From Brasenia schreberi (Eukaryota > Streptophyta > Magnoliopsida > Nymphaeales > Cabombaceae): a stretch of 64,000 nt of DNA. The position numbers were made by a program, and so were the translations under genes. Position 1 is the stretch's first letter, and each line of letters opens with the position of its first letter. The notes below the pieces were generated by a model. The model did not search any database, was not told the origin of the DNA, and worked only from the letters and a program-made list of their open reading frames with translations. Of this stretch, positions 11,067 to 22,186 are shown one piece after another. The stretch lies in contig JAYKKT010000086.1 of assembly GCA_036023115.1 (NCBI GenBank), forward strand, positions 13,469,501-13,533,500, in the 5' to 3' direction.

Positions 11067-11610
11067 TATGAGAAAAGGCTTAGTTGTTATTGTTGGATAT
11101 TAAACAAATAACATGACTGGAACTGATGCTGGTGCAAACTGTACTTATAAAAACTGCAACTGAGCCAGGGATTCTGGACATCTCCAAAGACATGTCACGG
11201 CATCAATTATAGTAGAGACACAGACCCTTAGCAGGTTGCAAGACATAATTCAAGTTTGTATAACCCATTTCTTTGGAGTATGTTCTTGTGTATGTGTGTG
11301 TGTATGAGAGAGGAGAGAATGATTCAAGGTTGTCAATTAAGTCACTGACTGTGAACTAACTTCGACCTGAAAGAAAATAACGTTATTTCCTAAAATTAGC
11401 CTCAACTTCTAATCAGACGTTGATTATATTATGTTTGAGTCAATACTTCATCCTTCAGATTTTCCTTCTAAGGGAGACATATTAGGAAGAAAAGGAAGAA
11501 AATATTAGGAGGAAAATGAGGTAAGAAAGAGCAAACTTCATGTCTTCCCTCTATTTCTTTCCTTTAAATTCTACTCCTTTTCTTTCAACTTTTTTCTCTT
11601 ACTTAGGTTT

Positions 11611-11864
11611 GCCATAGTAACTTAAGTTCTATTCCTCACAAGTTCCAAGCAACAGAGTCACTTGCTAAATTGTCACTTGGACTGACTAAACTGAAGAAGG
11701 CAAAACGTTTAAAAAGATGCAACCTCTTACTTGGTATGCCATAGTAACTTGAGTTCTATTCCTCACAAGTTCCAAGCAATAGAATCACTTGCTAAATTGT
11801 CACTTGGACTGACTAAACTGAAGAAGGCAAAACGTTTAAAAAGATGCAACTGTCGATAAACAAA
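11611..11864. repeat. 127-bp tandem duplication
   Basis: Two adjacent near-identical copies begin GCCATAGTAACTT (11611 and 11738) and end in AAACGTTTAAAAAGATGCAA. Only a few substitutions separate them, so this is a fairly recent duplication. It lies between the RTE element and exon 3 of the FRA10AC1-like gene. No other coding signal is visible in 11100-12103. Confidence 0.85.
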
Positions 11865-12103
11865 CATAAGTTTTTCTTTTCCATTGGAAATAAACTTCTC
11901 AAATGTCTAGTTTCCCCCAGAACCAGAGTATCATAATCATCTCCATAAAAAAACAAGAATACCATAATCATCTTCAGATAAAGATCCCACCAAGATTTTA
12001 GCCAGCATGCAACTGATTATCTCCTACAGTATAATGAATCAATCGTAGCAGAGAAAAACTTCAATTCCATTCTACAAACAACTTAAAACGGAAAAAGAGT
12101 CAC

Positions 12104-14941
12104 CTGTAGCCCTCTCTGATTGTATCCAAATCAGTTTTACTTTGAAAGGCATTCTGCACAGTTCTCCTTTCCCCATAGAAATGAACTGCACGAGCAAACA
12201 AGAGACTATGACTAAGTTGGTTGAGAATAAAAAGGAAAACAGTCGGGGAAAAAATGGTAATCCGTTTAATGGACTCTACAGAAACTTAGAACTAACTGCC
12301 TAAGCACAAACGAAGCCACTTCTGATCACTAACAAAAACAGAATAATGTGTTAAGATAGATTTTAGAAGATTAAAGAAAGAGTTACTAAAAATAACAGGA
12401 TAGTTTGTTCAATTTGGTCATAGTTAGTTACCAGAAAAACATCTGGCAAACAAATCCAAACAAAGAGTTCAAATGTATGAATATGTGTAGCCCCCTTTTG
12501 TTTCTCTACCAAAGGGGATTGTTCAACATCCGCTTCTTATGTAGGACACCACTCTTCAGCAGATAAAGATCATCTTATATGCCTTCTCTCCTGGTGTCCA
12601 TATGAGAACCATATTATAAGTCAGTATCCATACTTCAAACATCGCGTGCATGGATATTCAATAAATTTTCCTTTTCAACAGTTCCAAAGGGCAGTATGCA
12701 AGACACAGTGTTCTGTTTCAATGCATTTATGTTATCAAAATGCTAAGCACAAGCATGAGTATGAATATTACTAAAAGTACATAAGCAAAAACTTCTTGAT
12801 GATTGATGAAAAAAACAACTTAAAATGGATCAGGATTTCATATGAGATCCATCTTGCTACATCAAGTTAGTCCTTTACCTAAACAACTTTATCCTCAGGT
12901 TACTGCTAAAATGAGGCCGCTCTAGTAGTCCAATTAGTCCATATTAGATTGAAGTCGGTTGACATATCCCTCATCATCAATGTCAAAATCAAGCTGGATC
13001 TAAAATTAGCATTAGACATACTTGACCTTTAGGTAGCAAAATCTGCTGATGTGGACCCAATCCCAATTCTGAGACGCTGCAAGACAATTATGATCGTCAT
13101 TTGGATCCACTTTAACCACAAGGAGGCCCAGGACAGAGAAAGTATAATTTGAATTAGTGATTCATTTATCATAGATATGTGTGTTCTTGTGTTGTGTCTG
13201 TACTAAATCAAATAGGAAAAATTGGATTAGAGTGTTTAGGATGTGTTAGATAACACTGAACCCATAGAACCTAAAACTAAAGTAATATCATGCAAGAGGG
13301 ATTGTGATGTGTTCCAGCCTCAGAAAACAAAAAAAAATCTGATTTTCAAAGAATTAGAACCAAAGAAATCTGACCAGAAATTTTTTGCTTGATGCAGTTT
13401 GGATGATGCAGTTTTACGTCGAACCTTTCCGGAATTGAAATCTGATTTGAATGACCAAAAGCAAGTATTTTTGACGTGAAAAACATCGCCAAAACTCTGG
13501 AAACTTCAAAGATGACTCCTTTTAATGGCTTAGAAATTCGTGTAAGTGCAATTCCTTTAAGAGAACAGGGGTATTTGAGTCTTTTCACATTTTATTTTTC
13601 TCAAAACATAAAAATAACTTCAACAAGCCCTAAATAAACATAAATCTAATGCAAATGAGTTCACAAAATTCATCAGCTAGCCTTGAGCATGCCTTACGAG
13701 ACTGTCACATCATCCAGTGGCGCAGCTTTTCCAAACGGTTTAAGGTTTAGGTCCAATTCGTCTTCCTTTTTGGCAGCTTAGCTCCAACTTAGTCGACTCT
13801 TATCTTGGTTCATGGAATGCCATCTAGACCTTTAATTAGTTGTAATTTGACTTCTTCTAGTTGTAATTTGGCTTCCATAACAAGGCTAAAAATAGGTTAG
13901 TTCGAGTTGAATCAGGGTAACCTTGAGTGGGTCACGTCAAATTGATTTGGCTCATATATGTCCAGTGGTTCCAAAATGATACGTGAGCTTATATAGGTTT
14001 GTGTTGCAAAGATCTGAATTCATGATAGGCAAATTTCTACACGAATCAGACAGATAATCTTTAAACTAATTTTTGAAACAAAACATGTCATAAACCAACT
14101 TATGATGTATAATGGACCACGAGGGTGCTTCGTTCCAACCCATTATCCACAGTGGTCTACACTCTAGAGTTCAGTCTTATCAAATTTTTGGATGTTGTAC
14201 GGAGTTAAAATAGACTTACAATGGGAATACACTTCAAACAAAACATAAACATGATATGAAAAACAGCCAAGCCAACAAATCCCACCCCTACATTGCAAAA
14301 AACCAATGTACTATAGTAATTGCAATGCACCCAATAGAGAGATAATGAAGTATTTAAATTTTTGAAAAATATACAAAATGTTATAAATCATCCTCATAGA
14401 AATTCAATTCAAGATGCAAACTTATAGAAACGCATATCCATGTAGAAGCTCATCCTGCTACGGAGTATCAATGCCTATCCGTTCAATCGAAGACACAAAA
14501 TAAAGAATCAACAGAACCAAACAAATCATGCATTTCTACTAAAGCATGTAAAATAACATTTAGCCTCAATCAGAAGAAAACCAGAAAGCAAAAAGATCCG
14601 CACGAAGATTCCAACTAGTCCAACAACAAATCGATAAAGCAAACCTGCAAAGATTCCATGACTACAACTGCAAAGGTTAAGGGCTTGTTCAAATTCAAGA
14701 GATGGACGGAAATTTACCATAATCGTTCATGAATTTCTTATGGCGATCGTAAAAATTCAAGCCGCGAATGTGGTTCTGATAATGCCTGCCATCGTCAAAA
14801 AACAACAAATATTTCAATTTCTCACACTATTCCCCATAACCAACAAAAAGAGAGATTGAGAGAGAGAGAGAGATGTGTTATTTACTGCTTGCACTCTTCT
14901 CTTCCCCAAACGGCAGATTTTAGGGAGCCGAAGGACACCAT
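12104..14941 (-). CDS. FRA10AC1-like gene, exons 1-3
   Basis: Three GT-AG exons join in frame: exon 1 14941-14886 (ATG at 14941-14939), exon 2 14785-14718, exon 3 12185-12104. The 68 codons begin MVSFGSLKSAVWGREECKQ, then give HYQNHIRGLNFYDRHKKFMN and then FYGERRTVQ and TDLDTIREGYR. This is the conserved N-terminal half of the FRA10AC1 family (folate-sensitive fragile-site protein homologues): IRGLNxYDRHKKF, then FYGK and TDxDTLREGYRF. FRA10AC1 is a nuclear protein linked to the spliceosome. Intron 1 (100 bp) holds a GA microsatellite; intron 2 is 2.5 kb with no visible TE core. The exon expected next (FIRSEED and WEQ motifs, then the Cys-containing core) is not seen between here and the RTE pair. 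A likely last exon is at 1588-1490. The gene is either split by very long TE-filled introns or has lost its middle. Confidence 0.75.
12186..14717. other. Intron 2 of the FRA10AC1-like gene
   Basis: This 2.5-kb non-coding stretch has AT-rich simple composition and scattered stops in all frames. I see no further exon, LTR or LINE in it. Confidence 0.5.
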
Positions 14942-16865
14942 GGACGGTCTTCCCTCTTCACCTTCAATCTCTTCCTTCCAAACACTTCCCTACGTTTTAT
15001 GCGCTTCTATCGGCCAAAAAGGTAGGAGTATGGGTGTGAGTACTGATCATGGTAGACAAGTAGAAGGGTTGATTTATAAATCATAATTTCAATTGAAATT
15101 GTTTGACTACAAAATAAAATAAAAATATGTGAAAGTTTCAAATGAAATAAATAGATTTAGCTAAAGAAAAAGTTTTTGGCAATATTACGATGAATTTGAA
15201 TGGATAATATGATTTTCATTTTCTTTTGTTCGAATAGAGCTGCAATAACATGGTTATTGCTCCAAATTTCACCGAATGAATTGGCAAAGTAAAAACCATA
15301 CATAGTGATGTTGCAATGATAATCAGCAAAACAAGGAGGTTTTTGTTGATGCCATAATTGGTAAAATTATGATCAAATATTAGCTGTTGCAATAAAAAAA
15401 GGTAAAATGGGGGTTCCACTATGGATTTAACGGGAAACCAAACACTCATCACCTGTATAAACCGAACCAAACAACTAAAACAAAATGTCCCAAAGGTGAC
15501 AACAAACAGCAGATGAAATGCTGTTTTAGGAAGGCATTTTGTTGGCACGGTGTGGCGCCATTGATCAATCAAAAGTATGACCACCAAGTTGTCCTGGTAG
15601 AAGACGTTATGCATAAGTATAGCCACCCTTGTTTGATTGGTTGAAACTAACAAGCGCTTCACTTGATCACCACTACCCCTATTAAAGAAAGATGGTTACA
15701 GCAGCTGTGAAGGGCAGTTTGCTCCTGCAAGTGGTTCTAGGATAGTAGATGTGGAAAATGGAGAGAATCAGCCAACACAAGATGTACAAAAGGGATGGGG
15801 AATGAAGAAAGAAGGTCCTTTCTTGACATCAATCAAAGATTGCAATGAAAGGGGTATATCCTGAATGAGCCCAAACCATCGGGCACAACAAGAGAAGGAA
15901 GGCTTGGCACGCAAGGCATGAGAATTGATCTATGACTTTGGACTGTAAAGGAGGTCATAATGGAGCAAAAGGAAAGGCCAATCAAGCGTGGAGTTCAAGG
16001 ATTTGTATAATTCACGAATCATTGCAAGAACACCCTTCTCATGATATCCAACACCGTGGAAAAGCAGCAGGCCCAAAAGAATATCAAGGAAAGACACGTT
16101 CAATCGCAGAATGATGACAAGAAAGTTTCTAGGGGTTCTGGGATTACCAGGAATGAAAAGTGATCGAGATGATTGTTGAAACAAAAGGACCCTAAACAAG
16201 ATAAATTGACTTCTCGGTGATAATGTATGACAAAGTCTCATACATGGATGAGTAAAGCAACCCCAAGAAGAGAAAAGGGATAACAGAGAGATGGGTTTGA
16301 GACATGATGGCAACCATGTAAGGAGACCACGACCTCGAGGGCCAAGGTACAAACAAAATACTTATACATCCAATATAAAAAGAAGGTGAGATATTCGGCT
16401 TCGGATACCTCCCCTTTTGATTGCATCTTGGCTTCAATGAAAAAGGGATAGTAGGACGTTCTCCTATTGAAGGCCACCTTGGGCATGACCCGCTTCTCAA
16501 TCACCACGGTGGCCATATAAGAAGGCCTATCATGGCCACTACATCTAAGACTGCTGCTAGGAAAGACAAAATGATTGAAGTCCATGGACAAGAAAGACAG
16601 GAAAATAAATATCAGATGCATGTCGCAATTTATCTACACCTACGATAGAATAATGTGCGTATTTTTATTCCACTACCTCAGCCACTACAAAAGATGGGAT
16701 TGAGGCTAGTTCCGCAACTGGCTAAGGCATTTTAGTTTTAATCTTGAGAATCAGTCAGACAGGAGCGGTATAGGAGATGACATGGGCCAAACGAACTCTT
16801 CCAAGACCTCCACCATGTCAGTAGCAACAGACCAAGGACAGTGCAAGTGCAAGAGCGATGTTATA
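14942..16865. other. Unrecognised stretch with open frames on minus
   Basis: It begins with the upstream/promoter side of the FRA10AC1-like gene. From about 15216 to 16621 several moderately long minus-strand frames occur (148, 140, 102 and 127 codons), overlapping and rich in Leu, Ser and Phe. None shows a motif I recognise and they do not join into one frame. A decayed retroelement is possible, but no RT, protease or integrase signature was seen. Confidence 0.35.
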
Positions 16866-17795
16866 CATGGATACAGGTACGGTACCGGTACTCGGTAGAC
16901 GGCTCACTGTTAAAAAAGATAATAAAAAGATAAATTTACACAAATGAATATAAATTCAATATCAACTAACAAGTATATCATATCAAAACAACAAAGTTTC
17001 ATTCAATAACATTTTCAACTTTATACATATAACTTTCATATCAAAATTCTAAAATATAATATGAGGCATAGGAAAGTGTAGTGTGAAAATGAAAAGGCTA
17101 AAGCAAAGAGAACAATGCACCCATGTACACATGGTATCCAGTAATGACTAATTAACGAGTAATATAAAATACAAATTATTTTATTAATGCAACAAACATA
17201 AAGAGAAAAAGAAAAAAAACTTAGCAAAGAACCCTTTTGTGAGTCAAATGACTCAAATAAACTGGATTCTCAATTTCTCACTGTGCGTGAGATTTGGAAT
17301 CCCAGAGGTGCCGAATGTGATGCCCTGGCGTCCAGTGAGAACCCATGACCAGTGTTCAATTTTTCTCTGGGGATTCCACCATGTTTAATCAATGTCCGGC
17401 AATGGAGGAGTGCACATGAAAAACATGATCAATCTAGCATGATCGTGTGCATCTGAACATCAAGATTAATCGATGGTACCTCACCTAAAACCTCAGAGAG
17501 AGAGACAGAGACAAGTGAGAACCTTCAGAATTTCCGGATGATCGTTGCCTTGGTGATGATCCCGCCGGGGAATGGTCGCCCGTCAACCGCCTGTGATGAG
17601 CGCAAAGTGCCACAGAGCACAACATCCACCGAATAACTGAATAGGTTTAGAAAATAGGGCTTTTATAACCCTTGTTTTGACATTTGGATCAGGTCGACCC
17701 ATATCTATGGATATGGATCGACCTGATCCACCTATGACAAGTATAGATACCCGTAACCGGTACGAATACGATACGGGTACGCAGCCCTAAATGTT
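16866..17795. mobile_element. Possible non-autonomous DNA transposon
   Basis: The left end is rich in GATACAGGTACGGTACCGG-like sequence. The right end, read in reverse, gives GGGCTGCGTACCCGTATCG and then TTCGTACCGG, so the ends are roughly inverted GTACC/GTATC-rich repeats about 0.9 kb apart. There is no transposase between them. The interior carries a strong hairpin at 17686-17729. The terminal resemblance is loose and no target duplication was established, so the call is tentative. Confidence 0.35.
17686..17729. repeat. 20-bp stem, 4-base loop hairpin
   Basis: The arm GGATCAGGTCGACCCATATC (17686-17705), loop TATG, then the arm GATATGGATCGACCTGATCC (17710-17729) pair in 19 of 20 positions. 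Such a stem is far beyond chance in this AT-rich stretch and may mark a subterminal palindrome of the surrounding element. Confidence 0.8.
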
Positions 17796-20390
17796 ACCGG
17801 TGCATCAGAGTGCGAGAGAGACCGGTGTGATCAATTACCATGAGCCCACTCATTACAATAGAATGCAAAGAGCATATGCATTCAAAAAGATGACGAACAG
17901 GGTATATATATTCAATCTATGGATACGAATATTACCATCATTATTAGATGCATATTTGAGTGTGTGTATGTGCATGACCATCTTGTATGTTAGGCTTCAA
18001 CTCTTTCATTGGAGAAAAAAAGGAATGCTTTAAAGGCAAATATAATAAAAATTGGATGTGGACCAACACTGGACCAAATAGGTAGCAGAATAGTAGAATA
18101 TTGAATGTAAAATATATTAGTCGATTGTGATATTCTCATTAGATTGGACCAAATAAAAATTGGGCAATATGTTGAAGGCATCAAGGGTCATGTTTGGCAT
18201 GCCCAACTTGTACAAAGTAACCCAAACAGACCCATATAATACGTTGATGAGACTCTCAATGGATAGACTAATAATATAGAGTCAAGCACGGCAGAAGAAA
18301 ACTATTTAGGCAAAACCCAAACCCAACCTTCTTGAGTTTGGATTAACATTGGATTTCTCTCTAAAAATGTTAAAGAACATTAGTTTTTTTAATATCATCG
18401 ATGAGAAAATTTTCAAGCTTTTCTTGTAGGATAGAGGTATTGATCGAGGCCTCCTATGAGTCTTTTGATATGTGTTTTGCACCAAGAGCAAGTCTAAAAC
18501 ATTCACATCCTTTTTTTTCGATTGGCAAAGCTCGCATAATTTATATCACAAATGATTAAGTACCTATCTCGGTCTTCCAACTGATTCACCACAAAAGAGG
18601 CAAAACTCAAATAATTTATATCATAAAGGCTTTCATTAGTTTCCAATACTTGACAAAATCATCTATATTCTTAAGTATGGATAATTTTCAGTTTCCCAAG
18701 TTTCTTGCTAATTTACATAAGATTAATGTAGGGAAAAAACACTCAATTAATTTAGCATTAAATCAATAACACAAACAACTTAAATGAAGAAAATAATCAA
18801 CAACAAAATTATTCGTCATGTGTCATTAGATCTACATATGATTCCAACAACACGTGTCATAAGCAACACATAAATTGTTCATATTTGACTTCAATAGTAA
18901 GAAAGGAAATCAATCTCATAGCTAACAAACAACGATTTTCTTGCCTTCCACCTTCATTGTGTGAGTCATCGATGAATACATAGAGAAAAAGAGAGATCAA
19001 CTTCCAATGAAAGGAGCATTGTCACCATTATAGCCACAGCCCATCTGCTGTATGGGACTCAAACAAAACACTCAGAGAGAGAGAGAGGGGGGGGAATTAG
19101 GACAACAAAAATATTGATTCGGATCAGATCTCAACACATAATATCATTAAATGGTTTGAGTTGAAAAGTAGGCAGATGGAAAGAAACATTAAAACTTAAA
19201 GAATACGCCATTTTTTTTTAAAGCAACCAACAATACATATTGTATAACTCCACATAACAAACCTTCATGTCTAATAAGTCCACTCTTACCTGCAATCTCA
19301 ACCCAATTATCATGCCTCACATTCATTCTCTTTACTAACCACCAAAAACATACCTTGTACGGGTTATTACTACATTTTGTATTGTCTGCACATTTATATT
19401 TTTATGGTCATTTATTAGTGAGTATTAATATTGAATATACAATTTCACTAAAGTTAGAAATTATCTATTCCTATATGATCTTATAAGTAATGTGACCTTC
19501 AAAGCTAGTGAGTAATCCCAACATATCAAGGAATCCCTCATCCTCACTATATGTAATATCAATCTCAATCTACCAAGTTGATATGTTTTCCTAATAACAT
19601 GAAGGCACGACTTCAGCAATATTTGTATCTACCAAAATATCTTCTTCTCGTTGTCGTTTATGGGGTCGTACTCCGTATGATATGACGTTATGTCTTCTAG
19701 ATAAAGCAATGACATTATGCCCTTCTACTTATGCCCTATGAGTCATATTTGTATAGCAAAAAAGTAAAATTAATTAATCAAATCAAAACAAGAGAGACGC
19801 ATCTAGGTGTAATTCTCTCTTGGTGAGAAACGTGGTCAAGTGCATCTTGATGGGTTTTTTGGTAACAATCCTATCAAAAAGTTAAAAAAATAACAAAATA
19901 ACAAAACCAAAACCAAATCAACAACATAGCTTATGTATGCATGCTCCAATTGATAATATTTTTTAAAATGTGATATAGATTTCTTGTCGTGTTGTATGGT
20001 TTAAAATTATGCATGTCTTTGGTATGCCTTTTTGTGGAGAGATCACATCTATCCAGGAGCATGATTGTGGTGCTCAGATTTTTTTTAATTTTAGGACCTA
20101 GTTAACATAGGCATTGAGACATTTGGAGCACTTCGAGAGCAGGACTTTGACTTCCTCTATAATATAGTAGGAATGGATAGGTTCTTTGTAGATTTGACTT
20201 TCTTTTGTTGTATCATTGTTTGTTAGACTTTAATTGTATATAAATATATGAACTTAGACTTATTATTTGATCTTGTGGGTTTTGTCATCATTGAATTGTC
20301 AACGATTCATAGGATTTGGCCATGGATGAACCCTATGTCAAAAGTCAGTCAAACTCTATGGGTCAGTACAATTCTCCTCCACTATCAACA
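17796..20390. other. Stretch without recognisable genes
   Basis: AT-rich DNA with only short frames. A short GA microsatellite sits at 19074-19087. I see no LTR, LINE or exon signature that I can support. Confidence 0.4.
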
Positions 20391-20599
20391 TAATTAAGAG
20401 TCACGATCGTGATTCTTAACTATTATTATCCCATTTGTAAGAACCCACCTCATGATCGATTATTGAAGATCCCGATGATGATGTTCCACTATCCCATTGA
20501 TGCCTTAAAAAGTAAGCTTTATTACTAGCCAAACCTCTTGTTTTTTCTTCATGGACATCTTTCAAGACTCGTTATGATTGTTGCTAATGAGGATTCTAC

Positions 20600-21560
20600 C
20601 CAATCCTTGAGTTTGAGCAGAGATCAACTTTTATGACTTTTGCTTTGACCAAGGCAATTGCAACCACAACAGTCCCTCAAGAAGGAATCCAGGCCTTTGC
20701 TTTGGCTATGACAATTGCTATGACCCCTTAAGAGGAAACCCAAGCCTTCGCCTCAACTATGTTAGTTGTAAGAGAAATGGCTCCTTGAGCAAAAACTCAA
20801 GTCGAGATTCTAGTAGTCCCAATATTTGAGGGAGCTCTTGTGCCAATTTTTGTCATTGTCCAACAATCTTAACTAGATTCATCTTCACCATCAGTTTCTA
20901 CTCCCATGCTGAAAATTACCACAATTGAGGATATTATGATGGGTTATGTGTGTAATATTAGGTCATATGCTTGTTATATGGGGTTTTTAATATAGCTAAA
21001 GTGGATCTAGGGAAAAGGGCCATGTGGAGGTCGTTGTGTTGGTTGTTGGATTTAGTTGGGTTGTCCAGGGTTGAGCTTGTAATTATTAATTAGGGAGTAC
21101 TTTTTCTTTTACTCTTCATAGGTTAACCACCAACCTAAATGTTCTTTTTGAGCTTGATAAGTTTACTTTGATCTTCAAAGAATCATTAATTATCAATAAC
21201 CAAGTATCTCAACAAACAAGCAATGCTTATTGGACCTCCATTTTAGGTTGGAATGTCTCGCACAACATTAGGCTCAATCAAGGGTGTATCCCAATAGATT
21301 TCAATTTCATGCTTCTAACTTACGATAAAGTATGGACCAATGTTGATAAGCTCACGAACGAATTGTCCTACTTGGATGTGACTTTCTCTCTTTCAGGAAG
21401 TTACTTCAATAAGTACACAACTTACCTCTCTCAACAATTACTTAGCTCTGCACTATCAAGTGCTAACAACTGCAACCATAACTTATGAAGAGAAAGGATA
21501 AAGATTACAGGATTTAGAAGAGACATATCTCGAAGACCTCTCAAGCTACCAAGTACTAGA
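20600..21560 (+). pseudogene. Decayed coding-like region, family unknown
   Basis: At 20635-20800 about three imperfect repeats of roughly 18 codons can be read (FALTKAIATTTVPQEGIQ, then AFALAMTIAMTP with a stop, then AFASTM...MAP with a stop). A 106-codon open frame follows at 21168-21488, beginning FKESLIINNQVSQQT, and LQDLEETYLEDL-like sequence after it. Stops interrupt the whole. It could be the gag or extra ORF of a retroelement, but no diagnostic motif is present. Confidence 0.35.
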
Positions 21561-21829
21561 AGAGCCATTGATGATAGCATATAACCATGCATCTCTTGAG
21601 TGAGAGTATGAGGAGTGTTGCATTGCCATAGTCGAGAAGGAATTGTCTTGGTTGGGAGTTTCTTTTACCTTTAGTAAGACTTTTTCTTTAGGCTAGGCGA
21701 TCGGCTTGTGTCCGCTATATTCTTTGCAATTCTTTGACTATATTTTCTTATATTCATCAAAGTCATCAAATAAACTATCCTTCTCAAATTGAAGGATAAT
21801 ACTCTTATAAATAATTTACATTTATGCTC

Positions 21830-22110
21830 TTCAAACTGTCTTCTCCTTTAATTTCTACTAACTTGTAAGTCCTTTTGGGTTGGACCTTCGATACTATATA
21901 AGATCCATCCCAATTAGGCGACCACTTTCCAAATCATGGTTTTTACATGGCTATTGGCAAAATAGTTTTCCATACTAAATCTCCTTCATGGAACTATTTC
22001 GGTTGAACATGTTTAATATATGCCTGAACAATTGTTTGTTTGTTAGCTAGTAAATTATCTAAGGTAATCAAATGGTACTCATCCACCGAATTGAGTTCCA
22101 TTATCATCGA
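21830..22110 (-). mobile_element. Ty3/gypsy integrase C-terminal fragment
   Basis: On minus the sequence reads FHEGDLVWKTILPIAM, then FGKWSPNWDGSYIV and KVQPKRTYKLVEIKG, with two stops. GDLVWKT and GKWSPNWxGPYxV are the conserved end of Tat/Athila-type integrases, which mediate cDNA insertion. Only this end of pol remains. It lies in opposite orientation to the LTR/gag that follows, so it belongs to another copy. Confidence 0.7.
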
Positions 22111-22186
22111 TTACAGATACTTGCTGAGTTATAAGTCATTTTGTCTAACTACCCGCAAAGACAACATTAATCTCCATTAGAAATTT

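Larger units (their letters stand above)
7868..11098 (+). mobile_element. Near-full-length RTE LINE, plus strand
   Basis: The order is leader with two stem-loops (7868-8220), apurinic endonuclease (8220-8993), linker, reverse transcriptase (9636-10646), C-terminal domain (to 11066) and a 3' tail ending AGGCTTAGTTGTTATTG (about 11098). All main blocks share one reading frame but are separated by stops (TAG 8991, then TGA, TAA, TAA in the linker, TAA 9570, TAG 10644). Two compensating small deletions lie near 10727 and 10810. AATACACTGATGAAAC before 7868 and AATAACATGACTGGAAC at 11107-11123 may be a decayed target duplication. The single-frame endonuclease-RT layout with a short-repeat tail is typical of the RTE clade. 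Confidence 0.9.

Noticed and set aside
15216..16621. Leu/Phe-rich minus frames as a membrane protein gene
   Set aside because: The frames overlap in different phases, cannot be joined by plausible splice sites that I could see, and show no conserved motif.
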